A stretch of DNA of 64,000 nt from Agapetus fuscipes (taxonomy: Eukaryota; Arthropoda; Insecta; Trichoptera; Glossosomatidae), in the NCBI GenBank assembly GCA_951799405.1, contig OX637339.1, positions 7,192,001 through 7,256,000 of the forward strand. Reading direction: 5' to 3'. The notes under the pieces were generated by a model, which was not told the origin of the DNA, searched no databases, and was given only the letters and a program-made list of their open reading frames with translations. This document shows, one piece after another, positions 1 through 10,562 of this stretch. The translations under genes were made by a program, and so were the position numbers. The stretch's first letter is position 1, and each line of letters begins with the position of its first letter.

Positions 1-180
1 GAAAAGTATGGGTTGATCAGATCAATAAGATTGTGTAAGAATGGGATGTAGAGGTATGAATGTAAAAGAAGGAAACGTATGAAAAAGGAAATGGATGTGA
101 ATGAATTGAAAGTGCGAGACAGAAGGTTGTATTGGCTGCAAGACTGTATTGACTCTGGCCACTCCTAGCTGAAAAGCACG
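1..180 (+). mobile_element. LINE-R (RTE-like) 3' end fragment
   Basis: The sequence matches the other LINE-R copies (57375-57605, 59110-59385): a 'TATGGxxTGATCAGATxxxxxAGATTGTG' run ending in 'CTGGCCACTCCTAG'. In the better copies it reads as RxWxDQIEEIxKEW and KDRKKWRQLCRG, the C-terminal tail of an endonuclease-reverse transcriptase. Truncated by the window edge. Confidence 0.7.
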
Positions 181-255
181 GTAATTACTGTGACAAAAAT
201 ATTATATTCACCATTTTGGGTCTTACGCATTCGTATAATAGGATTTTACCAATAG

Positions 256-447
256 TTGCATTTTTTTCTATTTTATCCGTCGATCAAAATAAAGGAAATA
301 GATGGAGCATCAGAGCTGTTTGCTTTGCCAAAAAGACTATGCCTAAAGCTTTGTCTTAATAAAGCAAGGTTCAAGTATATGAGAGAGAGTACAAGTGCGT
401 TCAGGTCGGAATTGAAGACATGTTTGTTTCGGAGATGTTACAGTTGA
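256..447 (+). mobile_element. Probable non-LTR reverse transcriptase C-terminal relic
   Basis: Its end reads STSAFRSELKTCLFRRCY, resembling the FRxELKTxLF terminus of LINE ORF2 proteins such as that at 59455-59610. Part of the sequence recurs at 37556-37640. Too decayed to classify. Confidence 0.4.
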
Positions 448-1215
448 AAAGTTCTCTTGCAGTGATTTATCACAAAACAGCACTATAAATCGCCACCTTT
501 AAGGTAAAACTGAATAAGTGCTGATTCACTAATTTGAGAAACTGTGGATAAAACATTTTATTGGGTGTAACTTCTTATAGTAAGTGAACTAATTATAGAA
601 AGTGCTAATGAAGAACTTCTAAACTACAGGATTTTCACACATTTTTTGTGTTTTCTCTTGTAGAAAATAGGAAAAAGGTTAATTTATCTGAGAAACCCAT
701 TTTAGCTTCATACGTCACTTATTCAGTTATACCTGGGTATCAAAATATTTTCTTATTATTATTAGTATCAACTGTCATAGAATACTGAAGTTATTTTTGA
801 TGCATGACGCCAATATATTGTGTCTCTTTTTTTCATTGTCTACCTACTTCCGTTCCATGGCATGTCCATTACAATGGGAAGAAACTGACTTCTACCATCT
901 ATTTCTTTTATTTTGATTGATGAATTTGTTAGTGGGGCTGTCTGCTGCAATGAATATTTCCTCTGACTGCTATTTAAAAATATGACAATAGAAATTCCTA
1001 GAAACCACTATATGTATATATTGCATTTGTCTACTGCATATTTTTATAGTTAAAATTGCATTTTCAAATAATATTATATTTTTCCAATAGATAATTATTT
1101 TTAAGTTTACCTAGTAGTGTAACCATATGATTGATATTTTTAAATAAGTTTTATATTTTTTCAACATACTGCTTTGTGTAAATATATATTTTTTCTTTCT
1201 ATTCTACTTAATTCC

Positions 1216-1570
1216 AAAAATGGAGTCCAAAATCGCTGAAATAAATAGTTTCACTTAGCTGGGTTGTGATGGGTTGAATGGTTGCTAAGGACCTTAGTTC
1301 CGAATCTGACCACCACCACCATTTTGGGGTTGTCATTCATAGCAAATAAATTATAAGACCAGAGACAGGCATACAGTAATATGTCAACGCTCTATGTACA
1401 GTATTTAAAACATCTGTCATGGTATGTCACTATAAGTATATTTCACTATGTTCTAAAATAAATATAAAATCCCAATTAGGTATCTCTTATCCATTTTTTA
1501 TTTTCTGTGGGCGACAACCTGTGACGTCACCCAGCCGAGGAAAATTTTTGAATGTGCGGACTCCATTTTT
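1216..1570. mobile_element. Family F inverted-repeat MITE
   Basis: Ends are a perfect 13-base inverted repeat, AAAAATGGAGTCC at 1216-1228 and its complement at 1558-1570. Subterminal GCTGGGTtGTGATGGG and GCTGGGTGACGTCAC also pair. It has no coding sequence. Target duplication is not clear. Confidence 0.65.
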
Positions 1571-1935
1571 AATTTAAATATTTTCTGTGTTGCTAGCGTG
1601 TTTGGCAATTTGACATTAAAGGAGTAATTATTAAACTAAATGTAAGAATTATTGTACATATGAAATCTTTGCTTCAACAATAGTGTTTTAGGTAAATATT
1701 CTTCATATCTGATGTGTTCTTATAATAAAGGCCGTATTCAAGAGCTCACTTGGGCGCTAATAGTAAAAATCGTGGTGGGGGTAGCTCGCTCACAAAACAC
1801 CCTGAACGATTATAAGCGAACTTCATCTCTCAAAGCACGGCAGAACGGATGTAGATTTATCTCAAAATGCATTATTGTAAATTTATATTTTCTAAATATA
1901 TTTTCAGCAAATTTTTCAATTATTAAAGTTCTTTT

Positions 1936-2066
1936 TATAACTCAAATCCAATTATAACTCAAATCCATCATTAATAATTGTGGCTAATATTTGTGTTATT
2001 GAGGTTAGGTTAGGTTAGGTCCATCATTAATAATTGTGGCTAATATTTGTGTTATTGAGGTTAGCT
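1936..2066 (+). repeat. Short tandem duplications with an interstitial (TTAGG)n tract
   Basis: A 45-base segment (1964-2008) is repeated at 2020-2064. Between the copies lies GGTTAGGTTAGGTTAGGT (2003-2020), the insect telomere motif. A smaller repeat of ATAACTCAAATCCA sits just upstream. Confidence 0.8.
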
Positions 2067-2899
2067 GTCAACTGTCTGTGGAACAGTATGAGCTATTGAT
2101 GTGAAGTTAGCAACGCTTACGCCGACCCACCTTTGCAAATAAGCAAAATTAGCGGACCGCTGAGCGGTCGTGCATGCCGTCATCGCTCATAATATCTGCT
2201 CATAGTGAGCGCTCACAGTGCTTGAATCGCGCTCTCTGAATGCGGTCATGTATAAATAAAATTGCTTGTTAAAAAACAAAATTCCTATTGACTTTTTCTT
2301 AAAGCTTGAAGTAACATCATCCAACGATAAACCACCTTTGTGTAATTATTAAAATAGCAGAAAAACATCTTTTGACTTCATATAACCTCAAAATGCTTAA
2401 ACAGTTAATATTTTTTAGAATCTTATGAAAAATGTGATCTATCGCTATCATGGAAATTTTGTGTATTTCGCGTGGTATATTTTTATTCTACCTGAATTGG
2501 TGGGATACAGCTTGTTGCTATGATATAATAGACACATATTTTTGCATAGGTAGAATGGTTACAAACAATAAAATAGTCTCTGGAACAAAATAAACTTTTA
2601 CGTAAAAAAAAGTGTAGAATTCAAATTGAAATAAAATTAATAATTGGCATAATTCATAAAAAAATAAAGTGGTGGTTTTACGAACTGATTTCTCAATGTT
2701 TCATTAGTTCTTTTGATGATAATGGATTGAAAAAGCAATGGGAAACTGAAAAAACTGAATTTATTAGGTTTTCATTTTGTAAAATATTTTGTTATTATTG
2801 TTTTTTATTAAAATGTTTTAAGTGTGTTATATCAATATATTTTTCTGTCTCTTAGATTGAATTTGAATCCCATCACAAATCTTTGAACTTGGTTCCATC

Positions 2900-3140
2900 T
2901 ATAATCTAAGTTGCAAGGATATATTCATTCAAAGCTCTCAGATGTATGCCCACAAACAAACATGTGTACTTCGCGCTTACAAATGCTGATTGTGTACTTA
3001 CAAATAAAATCCAAACCTCAAATGAACATAAGCCCTGCAACTCTTGCCGACATTCCCTAAAACAGGGGTGACATTGGCAAAGTGAACCATTTTTTACAGT
3101 ATGGGTGGTCAGCCTCATACCAACCTATAAGTCAAGGAAA
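2900..3140 (-). mobile_element. Rep-A copy, nearly full length
   Basis: Rep-A is a SINE-like unit of about 250 bases. One end is CTTGACTTATAGGTTGGTATG; the other is TTTGCAACTTAGAT followed by a variable TAGAT microsatellite. This copy is reversed and closely resembles the one at 59622-59875. Confidence 0.8.
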
Positions 3141-3419
3141 ACGATGGGAAAATGATGAAATGAAAAAAAAATGAATGTTCCATGATGGGAATAAATGTTA
3201 AATGAAGGAATTATAGACTCTGGCAAAAAAGAAACCTGCAAAAAAAATTGCCAGAAAAACATGACAATGTGAAGTTCTTATTGTCTTGAATTAATTATGT
3301 AAATGAAAATAATGCTAGGTAGTAGTTAGATATATATTAAGGTTAAATATCATTCCTTCATATGTAATAATTGGCCGGTATTATAAACATGATGACAGAT
3401 TTCAAAGACGATCTTAATT

Positions 3420-3655
3420 AGCGCTTTTTATAGCGGTGACCAAGCTTGCAGAGGGCTCTTTAGGTCAACCCAGCGAAGAGAATATTGATATTTTTGTTTT
3501 GCTCTGCCAAGAATCAAACCCACAACCTTTAAATTGTGAGCTGAAGAGCATATTTGAAATGTAAAGGATAATCTTGTGCTCTTCTGGGCATCAACCAACG
3601 ACCCTCCAATGCAAGTCCGAAGCGTCAACCACTAGACTATGGACTGGTTAAGGGT
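3420..3655 (-). mobile_element. Diverged SINE-B copy
   Basis: On the minus strand the end 'CCATAGTCTAGTGGTTGACGC' resembles a tRNA A-box region and is followed by the SINE-B body. It is internally rearranged, with a second 'GAAGAGCATATTTGAAA' block. Confidence 0.6.
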
Positions 3656-4409
3656 GAACAAGCTTGGGTGAAATCTGACTAGAAGAGATTATAATACCGG
3701 CCTTCTGTATGTGTTAGCTGTATGAAGGGTCACTGAGGGACAGGTGATGTTTTATGACTGCCAGATTTCTGTTTTTGGTGATTTTAGTTGATAATTGTGA
3801 TCTGTGATGTCGGAGTCAGCCAGGCCTTAAGTGAATACTGATATTGATTGAGTATTTTTAATGCAAACCTCTCTCTCTCTCAGATGAATGTTAAACATGA
3901 GAACAACAATAAATGTTGAATAAAGGATAATTCATGCTAGAACATGTTAGGTCCCATCCGAGCTTTGACCGTAGCATTCAAAACCCAACTTAGCTACACG
4001 TATAGTACAACTTCTTGCCGCGCTATCCCTGAAGGGTTTCACATCTGGCGAGTGGAACCTATGTACCATATACTTTACCGAGTGACGGCTGAGCAACGGA
4101 CATGGTATCTTCAATGATTGTACTACGGCCAAAGCTCAGCTTGGACAAGACCATGGTCTAGCATAAATCATCCTTACAACAACACAAATGTTGAGCCAAA
4201 GAAATGAATGTTGAATGAAACAAATCAATGTTGAACAAAACTAATTAATGTTGAACAAAGCCAATACTTAAATGTTGAACAAAAACCTTGTCATATTATT
4301 CTTGTATGCTTAGATATGTGTATGTGTGTGTACTATAGATTTAAGTGTTCAATAAAGTAAGAAGGGGTTACGATAAAAGTAATAAATTGCATGGATGTTA
4401 CAAAAAATA

Positions 4410-4628
4410 TTTTTTCTCTGCGGGCAAACGTCACACGTCCCTGTAACTTGGGAACTGAGCAACCTCTTCAAGTTTTGTACCTAAATTATTACCACAATTC
4501 TGCACATTTCAAAACGTCAAAAAAATTGTGACTTCACATGACTGGGTGCTAGAGCAAAAGCTAACTAATTTAGTGGTATCTGAGGATCCTAGTTAAATAG
4601 ACGTGTGACGTTTGGCTGCCGAGAAAAA
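4410..4628. mobile_element. Small TIR MITE with a TA target site
   Basis: Ends TTTTTCTCTGCGGGCAAACG at 4411 and the inverse of TTTTTCTCGGCAGCCAAACG at 4628 pair over 29 bases with three mismatches. A TA lies on each side. Non-coding interior. Confidence 0.72.
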
Positions 4629-5379
4629 TACAAATTTCAACATTCGTGCGAAAACATGCTAAGTCCATTCTCTGACAAAGTTGCCAGTCCAACCATTTTA
4701 CTCTGACCCCTTCAAAGTTTTAACTATTTTCTATGTAAGAGTTTTTCTCAAAATTTTGAAGATCCATCAATATTTTTCAAGGGGTCTGGAACTCGAAAAG
4801 TAAAAGTCTTTACCATTAGGCTTAGTTCTTAACATAACTCTGAGTAGAAAACATTGTGGAAATACTCATCTGTTGCGTGCACAAAAAAAATGTATAAAAA
4901 GTAAAACACTCCCTAGAGGTGCTAATAACTTTTTTTCCAAACATTTTTCTGTTTACGCGATGGTTATGTTTTACGCAATGTTTTTTACTCGGAGTAAAAA
5001 TGAAAAATGTTATGCAATATAAGGTAGATGAATTGAAATTGAACCATTATTAATTCTGCAAATAGATAAAATGTTGAAGATATGTTTAATTTTCCATTAC
5101 TACTCCTCAAACTTCTTACTGTTTGTTAGATGACTGGGTTATGTACTATATTTTTTGTAATAAAGTATCTTCCATATTTAAATTTAGTCTTATTTCTATA
5201 TGTATACTTGAGCATAATATATTTAGAATACACTTAACAAGAGAACGCCGTTTTTGTGTCTGTCACACCTCAAAGGCTTTCTCAAATCAAAGATAATTTT
5301 TTTGTAAACATACGTCTTTAGTGCTGTTGTAAAGACACCAACAGGTTTTGCCTTTCTCACATTAGGTATGTAATAATAA

Positions 5380-5781
5380 TAATCACAGAATTTATATAGC
5401 GCCTTTTATGACAATGTGTCACTACAAAGGCACTTGTCCATATGATTGGACGAAGAGGTGAGTCTTGAGACTTCTTTTAAATTTCGTCTCCAAATCCAGT
5501 TCCCTCAGTGTGTCAGGAAAAGCATTCCAGGTCATTGGAGCGGCTGCCTTGAATGCCCTGTCTCCAAAAACAGTGTGGGGTCTTTTTGCTGGGACGTCCA
5601 GGCAGCTGCTTCTTGATGCAGCTGACCTCAGTGTTTGTCCACGCAAGGTTATAGTTGTTGGAGACACCAGCTCCATCAGGTACCCCGGAGCACTCCCACG
5701 TAGTGCTTTAAAAGTGAGCAGACCAACTTTAAAAGTAATCCTCTCAGGGATTTTCAGCCAATGTAGTCTGTTCCACTGCAT
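5380..5781 (-). pseudogene. Non-LTR retrotransposon ORF2 C-terminus and 3' end
   Basis: An open frame of 119 codons on the minus strand carries LHWLKIPERITFKVGLLTFK, GDRAFKAAAPMTWNAFPDTL and FKRSLKTHLF. This is the reverse-transcriptase C-terminal signature seen in CR1/L2-like LINEs. Downstream are GGCGCTATATAAATTC and an ATT microsatellite, a typical LINE 3' tail. It is 5'-truncated, so not a functional element. Confidence 0.85.
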
Positions 5782-5934
5782 CGGACCTTCAAACCAGATA
5801 GCAAGGTCTTCAAAATTAATGTGTCCGACGGTGCGGTTGGACCAAGTCGACTACCCTATCACCCGCAGATCTGAATGTCTGTCGCCTCAAACCTATCTCA
5901 ACATTTGAGAACATGCCAGATATGATGCCAGTCC

Positions 5935-6075
5935 GTTCTTCCTTTTACATGCACTTTTATCTCATTCTGACACCATTTTACCAATATGATCAATCCATAC
6001 CTTTCTGTCTTTTATTCCTACTCTTTATCTGATATAGGTACACATTGTCAGTCTTTCATTACCCATTCTTAGCAT
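5935..6075 (-). mobile_element. LINE-R fragment, antisense
   Basis: 'CACCATTTTACCAATATGATC AATCCATAC' is the reverse of the LINE-R GTATGGAxTGATC block, followed by pyrimidine-rich sequence as in the other antisense copies (48385-48770). Confidence 0.55.
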
Positions 6076-6355
6076 AGAATTGTATCCCCAAAAAATGTTT
6101 TTCTAGGTTAAATATGCCTTGGATAATATTTAGTTCATGCTATGTGTTGATAAACTGCCATAAATCAAGGAGGTCATAATAATAAAATGACAGGTTTATG
6201 TGGCACCATATTTTGTTTTATTTTATGTCTGCAAGAAACACCAAACTAACTTTTCTTAATTTGACACTTTTTGACTTGATCTGGGGGTAAGATATGTCCA
6301 AACCATAACATATCTAAGTTGTTAGGTTTAAGTTAGAATTACGGTCGTTTGATAT

Positions 6356-6742
6356 TTTGACAATAATATTAATTTTAAAACTAAACAAATTTCAAAACTT
6401 AATTTAACTCGGATATTTCACGAACCGTTTAGAGAGAACTTACATCATTCTCAACGTTTCGTCGGCGACGTAGCCAACGTCTTCAGGAGAACATCCTCTC
6501 TGCACGACGACTGAGGATGAACTGAGTTTGAAAACAATATTGTCACAGATCACTGCATACCTTCGAACGAAGGTAGTAATTATGTTTAGGTCTGTTACAA
6601 ATTCCACTTTCATTTTGTTTGGATTCCACGTCACTAGATGGCACACGAGAATGATGTAAGTTCTCTCTAAACAGTTCGTGAAATATCCGTGTTAAATTAA
6701 GTTTGAATTTGTTTAGTTTTAAAATTAATATAATTGTCATAT
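6356..6742. mobile_element. MITE with about 100-base terminal inverted repeats (family H)
   Basis: The left arm (about 6356-6460) pairs with the right arm (about 6640-6742): TTTAGAGAGAACTTACATCA in one and its inverse in the other, with a few mismatches throughout. The centre carries 'CAACGTTTCGTCGGCGACG'. A related relic lies at 52840-52950. Confidence 0.85.
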
Positions 6743-6789
6743 CTAAGTTGTACCTACATTAAGTATCAAACTACTTACCATAGTTTTTT

Positions 6790-7065
6790 CTGTGATGATG
6801 ATGAATTTTGTGACTTTTTCAGCACCGTTTCATGACACCTTGTCACTCCAAGGGCGCTTTTTGTTCATTAGATATAGAAATGTGCCTTTATTCTCCTCTT
6901 GAGGACATCAAACTGTCTTAGACCCTCGGACATCTGATGGCAACCGACTCCAGGTACTGGGGCCAGTCACTGCAAGCGCACACTCTCCCAAGACTGTGTT
7001 GGTCTTCCTTATAGGCTGACTCACAAGGATTTCTGCTCTGTTTTCTGCCAATCGGAGGATCTATG
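6790..7065 (-). pseudogene. LINE-L type ORF2 C-terminal relic
   Basis: The minus strand reads TVLGECALAVTGPSTWSRLP with stops, then a non-coding tail ending in TTCATCATCATC. This matches the AVAGPxAWNxLP signature and CAT-repeat tail of the LINE-L copies at 19630 and 52225. Confidence 0.65.
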
Positions 7066-7572
7066 GTAGAAGAAAATTTTTTTCCAACAAAATTGCATTG
7101 GAAAAAAGAAAGTGGAGCTGGAATACATATGCAATGTTTTTTAGAAATTTAATAAGGGAAAACAAGATGACTTATAATTCATAAATATCACACAAGATTT
7201 AAATTAAAAAATACATTTAATTATTATCAGTTACTAAAGCAGCTATTTTAAAATGCATGATTTACATATTTACTATTTTATTGCTATAACAATTATCCTA
7301 CATTTCAGGCACATCTGGTGTAATTTTAAGATACATTCTTTTACATAACATGGGTACTTGATCATTGGACATTAAACTATATTTTGAGTTCGAAGCTTTG
7401 AAATAAAGGATGTGGCGAAAGATGATTATTTTATGAGTTGAGTTTTTTTTTAAAATGAGGTACATGTATGGAAACACAAGAATGTCATGCTTGTGGGCAT
7501 GCATAAATGTAAATATTGAATGATTGCATATTTTCGCAACTTACATTATAGATTGAATCTCAATAACATAGG

Positions 7573-8275
7573 GTGCCATGACGAATCAGTTAAAGAGAAG
7601 TCGTCCATAGAGCGTTCAGCCATGGACAAATCGGTCACACGACACTTCATCCACACAACTTCTTTTGGTCACAGACAATTTGGCTACAGATGACCCATCA
7701 CAGAAACATCACTCACGGACAATTCGGCCATATGACAGTTGACCCACACAACTTTACGGCCACATAAAATATAGGAGTTTTAAGCTTGCAAAGCCGGCTG
7801 ATGATGCTGGAGAAACGTTTTTATCACAGTTTTCATCAAGATCATCTTCATCATTGCACTTTCACGCTGACGAAGCCCATCGTAGATATTTGCAAAACGT
7901 CCGGAAGCTCCAGCTACCACAGACCACAGCAACATCAGATCCCGGAAAACATCTCTCCAGCAACATACAATATTCTTATGGTCAACAGAAAGTTCCATCA
8001 CAGAAAACTTACTCTACAAAAAAACTTTGTGATTACGATTTTTAACATCAAAGTTATCTATAATATTATAATGGTTGTTTGCATTTAAACATGCTGCATG
8101 TGAACTTACTATATAAATAAAAACTCTAACTTCAAACAAACATAAAACTTGCAACTATTGGACTATTTTCTGTTACTTTGTGACTGAATGCCGTTGACCG
8201 TAAAGTCGTGTGACCGAATCATTCATGGCAGAGGTGTCTGTGGACGAGCTATGCTTGACCGATTTGTCATGACAC
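7573..8275. mobile_element. TIR element with repeated GACCGA/TTGTC phrases
   Basis: Left end 'CATGACGAATCAGTTAAAG' and inverted right end 'CATGACAAATCGGTCAAGC' face each other. Inside, short phrases like TCGGTCACACGAC recur on both arms (7640-7770 and 8180-8270). A family E MITE segment and single Rep-A-like words occupy the middle. A partial relative lies at 12905-13020. Confidence 0.65.
7795..7990 (+). mobile_element. Family E MITE, one arm visible
   Basis: 'GGAAGCTCCAGCTACCACAG' followed by 'CAACATCAGATCCCGG' matches the arm of the complete family E element at 57111-57306 and the copy at 49425-49530. The open frames here are repeat-derived. Confidence 0.6.
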
Positions 8276-8841
8276 GATTACAGAGATTTGCGGTTCACAT
8301 TGCTATACAAAAACATTGCAACAACCATATTCTTACATAAATATTATATTGCTTACTTAATTGTTCTACCTTCTGAGTATTTGAATGGTTATTGATCTGA
8401 GATATTGATTTTTCTTTTGAAGTGCCAACTAAAAATAAGGCGTCATTACTTCTTAACATCTTTCTGTTAGGCTTAGACATTAAGTTTATAAATAATCTAT
8501 TGTAAAAATAAAAACCCACTCTTTTCACCTAGTTGTAACTACTTTATAATTAAATATAATACAGTAATCTTATACACAAAATAATTATAAATAATTCGCG
8601 TTTTGTAAACAACTAAATATTATTCTAATGCTTATATCACCAATTAGTATTTAATGTTTTAATATACCATTCTTCCCATTTCAATAAGACTATTAAGACA
8701 AATAAAAGTAGAAAATAGTAATCACTTTTGGTAACATTGCTCTTAATTCTTGAGTTTTGGTAAAATATAATTGTACAAAATAATGTTTTTCTATCCTCCT
8801 AAAATTCTTCAGAAGAATGTAATAAATGAACATAGTTTGAC

Positions 8842-9125
8842 CAATCCGTAGTCCAGTGGCAACACTTCGGACTCGTAAATGGAAGGTTGTGGATTCGGAT
8901 CCCGGTGGAGCACAAAAATATACCATTTATATTTCCAAATATGCTCTTCGCTGAGTTGAAAAAATTCATAAAGCCTTTACCAAAAACCGGTCACTAAAAG
9001 GTCCATCCAGCCTTACAGCAACTGGGTCTTGCTTGAGAATTGGCGCTTTCTACAGTGACGACCAAGCTCGCAAAGGGCTCTTGAGGTGTCATACACACAA
9101 AAACAGCGCTCACCAAATAAATCAG
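8842..9125 (+). mobile_element. SINE-B, full length
   Basis: The tRNA-like head has an A box (CGTAGTCCAGTGGCAAC) and a B-box-like GTGGATTCGGATCCC. It is followed by a body ending 'AGCGCTCACCAAATAAATCAGCCTAAT'. Pol III internal promoter architecture is inferred; no matching acceptor stem is present, so it is not a tRNA gene. Confidence 0.8.
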
Positions 9126-9139
9126 CCTAATGTTTTTTT

Positions 9140-9300
9140 AGTAAATAAATTTTAGGATGATTATTTGGTGAGAGCTGCTTTGTGTGAATCATACATCAAG
9201 AGCGATTTACGAATTAGGTCGTAGCTACAGGAAGCACCAATTCTCAAGCAAAACCCAGTTGTTGTAAGACTGGGTGGACTTTTAGTGACACAAGTAACCT
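9140..9300 (-). mobile_element. SINE-B 3' half, inverted next to the previous copy
   Basis: 'AGGATGATTATTTGGTGAG' and the body run opposite to 8842-9125. The pair therefore forms a tail-to-tail inverted repeat of two SINE-B 3' halves. Confidence 0.7.
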
Positions 9301-9601
9301 TGTGCCAAACATCAAATTGTAGGGAATGAAATTTGAGCTTCCATATTTTTGGTTTTTATAATACTTAGTACATAGGACATGCTTTTGATGAATATATGAT
9401 AAAGTCAGAACAAAGTTCCACACTTCAAATTTCTTTTATATGACAATGATCCTTAGCAACCAATTACAACAAAGATTCGTTGACTTTTCCCCAGCAACCC
9501 GACTATGTTACATCACAATTTTTGTGACTTCACATGGTTGATTGTCTAATTTGTTCTGAATCCATAGTATTCGTCTTCAAATAATATTTAAAAAATATAT
9601 G

Positions 9602-9925
9602 TCCGGTCGATAGCTCAGTTGGTAGAGTGCTTGCATGCCATTTAAGAGCTTGGGTTTGAAACCCCCAAGGGTATCAGAAATGAGTTCCCGTTTTAATGTT
9701 TATTTCAAAACCCAAAACAAACTACCGGCAAGGCTTACTCAGCCTTCACAAGGAATGAGTACCACTCCCCTCGGGAGATGGGAAAGCCTCACTTCAACTC
9801 AAGTGGTTGGCGTAAAGGTCAGCCTCTTTTGCCTGTAAAAATAAATAGGTTCCACTCGTCATACGTGAAACCTTTAGGGGATAACGTGGTAAGAAGTTGC
9901 ACTTTATGTGTAGCTTAGTTGAGTT
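9602..9925 (+). mobile_element. SINE-C, full length
   Basis: The tRNA-like head 'CGATAGCTCAGTTGGTAGAG' (A box) and 'GGGTTTGAAACCC' (B box) precede a body with 'TCAGCCTTCACAAGGAATGAG'. It ends '...GCACTTTATGTGTAGCTTAG'. Copies also lie at 19153, 53760 (reversed) and in several partial fragments. Confidence 0.82.
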
Positions 9926-10108
9926 TTGCTTAGGCTGCAGTACAGATACATATTAGGGCATACACAATGTTCACCTAAGATTTCTTGTTTCCATTGAAAA
10001 TCATCAATTTGTGAAATCCTGGACAGCTGTACAGTAAAAAAAATAATGTTGGTATTTGTAATACTCCTACTTACATAACATGGTTTAATCTGCTTCTTCA
10101 TCCTACTC

Positions 10109-10114
10109 TTTATT
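10109..10114 (-). terminator. PLCXD: Candidate polyadenylation signal of PLCXD
   Basis: AATAAA reads on the minus strand about 240 bases after the PLCXD stop codon. No closer canonical hexamer was seen. That gives a short 3' UTR, which is plausible but unproven. Confidence 0.45.
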
Positions 10115-10351
10115 GCTGAGGGTTGTGATCCTTGTGGAAGCAATCAATTTTCTCCAGTTTTCTCTTGACTGCACTGCCCGCAGCTTTCCAACCACTGAGG
10201 TGCCTTCTGCTGTCTTTACTTGATCGTTTTATCGTGTGGGGGATCTTCATCTTCCTTTCTTCTGCTTCAAGTTACCAATCACAACCAGTCATTTCAGACT
10301 ATCCTCATTGCCACGGACAACGTGTCCAAAGAACTGGTTTAATACTAATCT

Positions 10352-10562
10352 TTAAAATAGCAGTTTGTAATTGAGCCCCACAATGGTCTTGATGAAGAGG
10401 TTATCGTTGATGCCGACAAAGTCTGCGATGACCACATTGACTCTGAGAGCCTCCATGTCACCCGGAGCCGGAGGGGGACGCCCCGGGACGAGGTGGGAGA
10501 TCCACGGCAACACCTTTTTGGCCACTGGTTTGGCACAGCTGTCTTCTATATTGGAGCGCCAT
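10352..10562 (-). CDS. PLCXD: PLCXD exon 6 (terminal coding exon)
   Basis: Residues 249-318 and TAA at 10354-10352. The acceptor is TTTGTAG|ATGG. It encodes a helix with PWISHLVPGRPPPAPG, then VNVVIADFVGINDNLFIKTI and VGLN, the family's C-terminal signature. A short tail (YKLLF) follows. Confidence 0.92.

Noticed and set aside
2003..2020. Telomere end
   Set aside because: Only about three and a half units, flanked by unique and duplicated internal sequence.
5465..5908. 147-codon plus-strand open frame
   Set aside because: It is the antisense of the LINE ORF2 tail at 5422-5781, whose minus-strand frame carries the recognisable motifs.
9602..9680. Possible tRNA gene
   Set aside because: The head belongs to SINE-C, repeated at 19153 and 53760 with the same downstream body and no cloverleaf.
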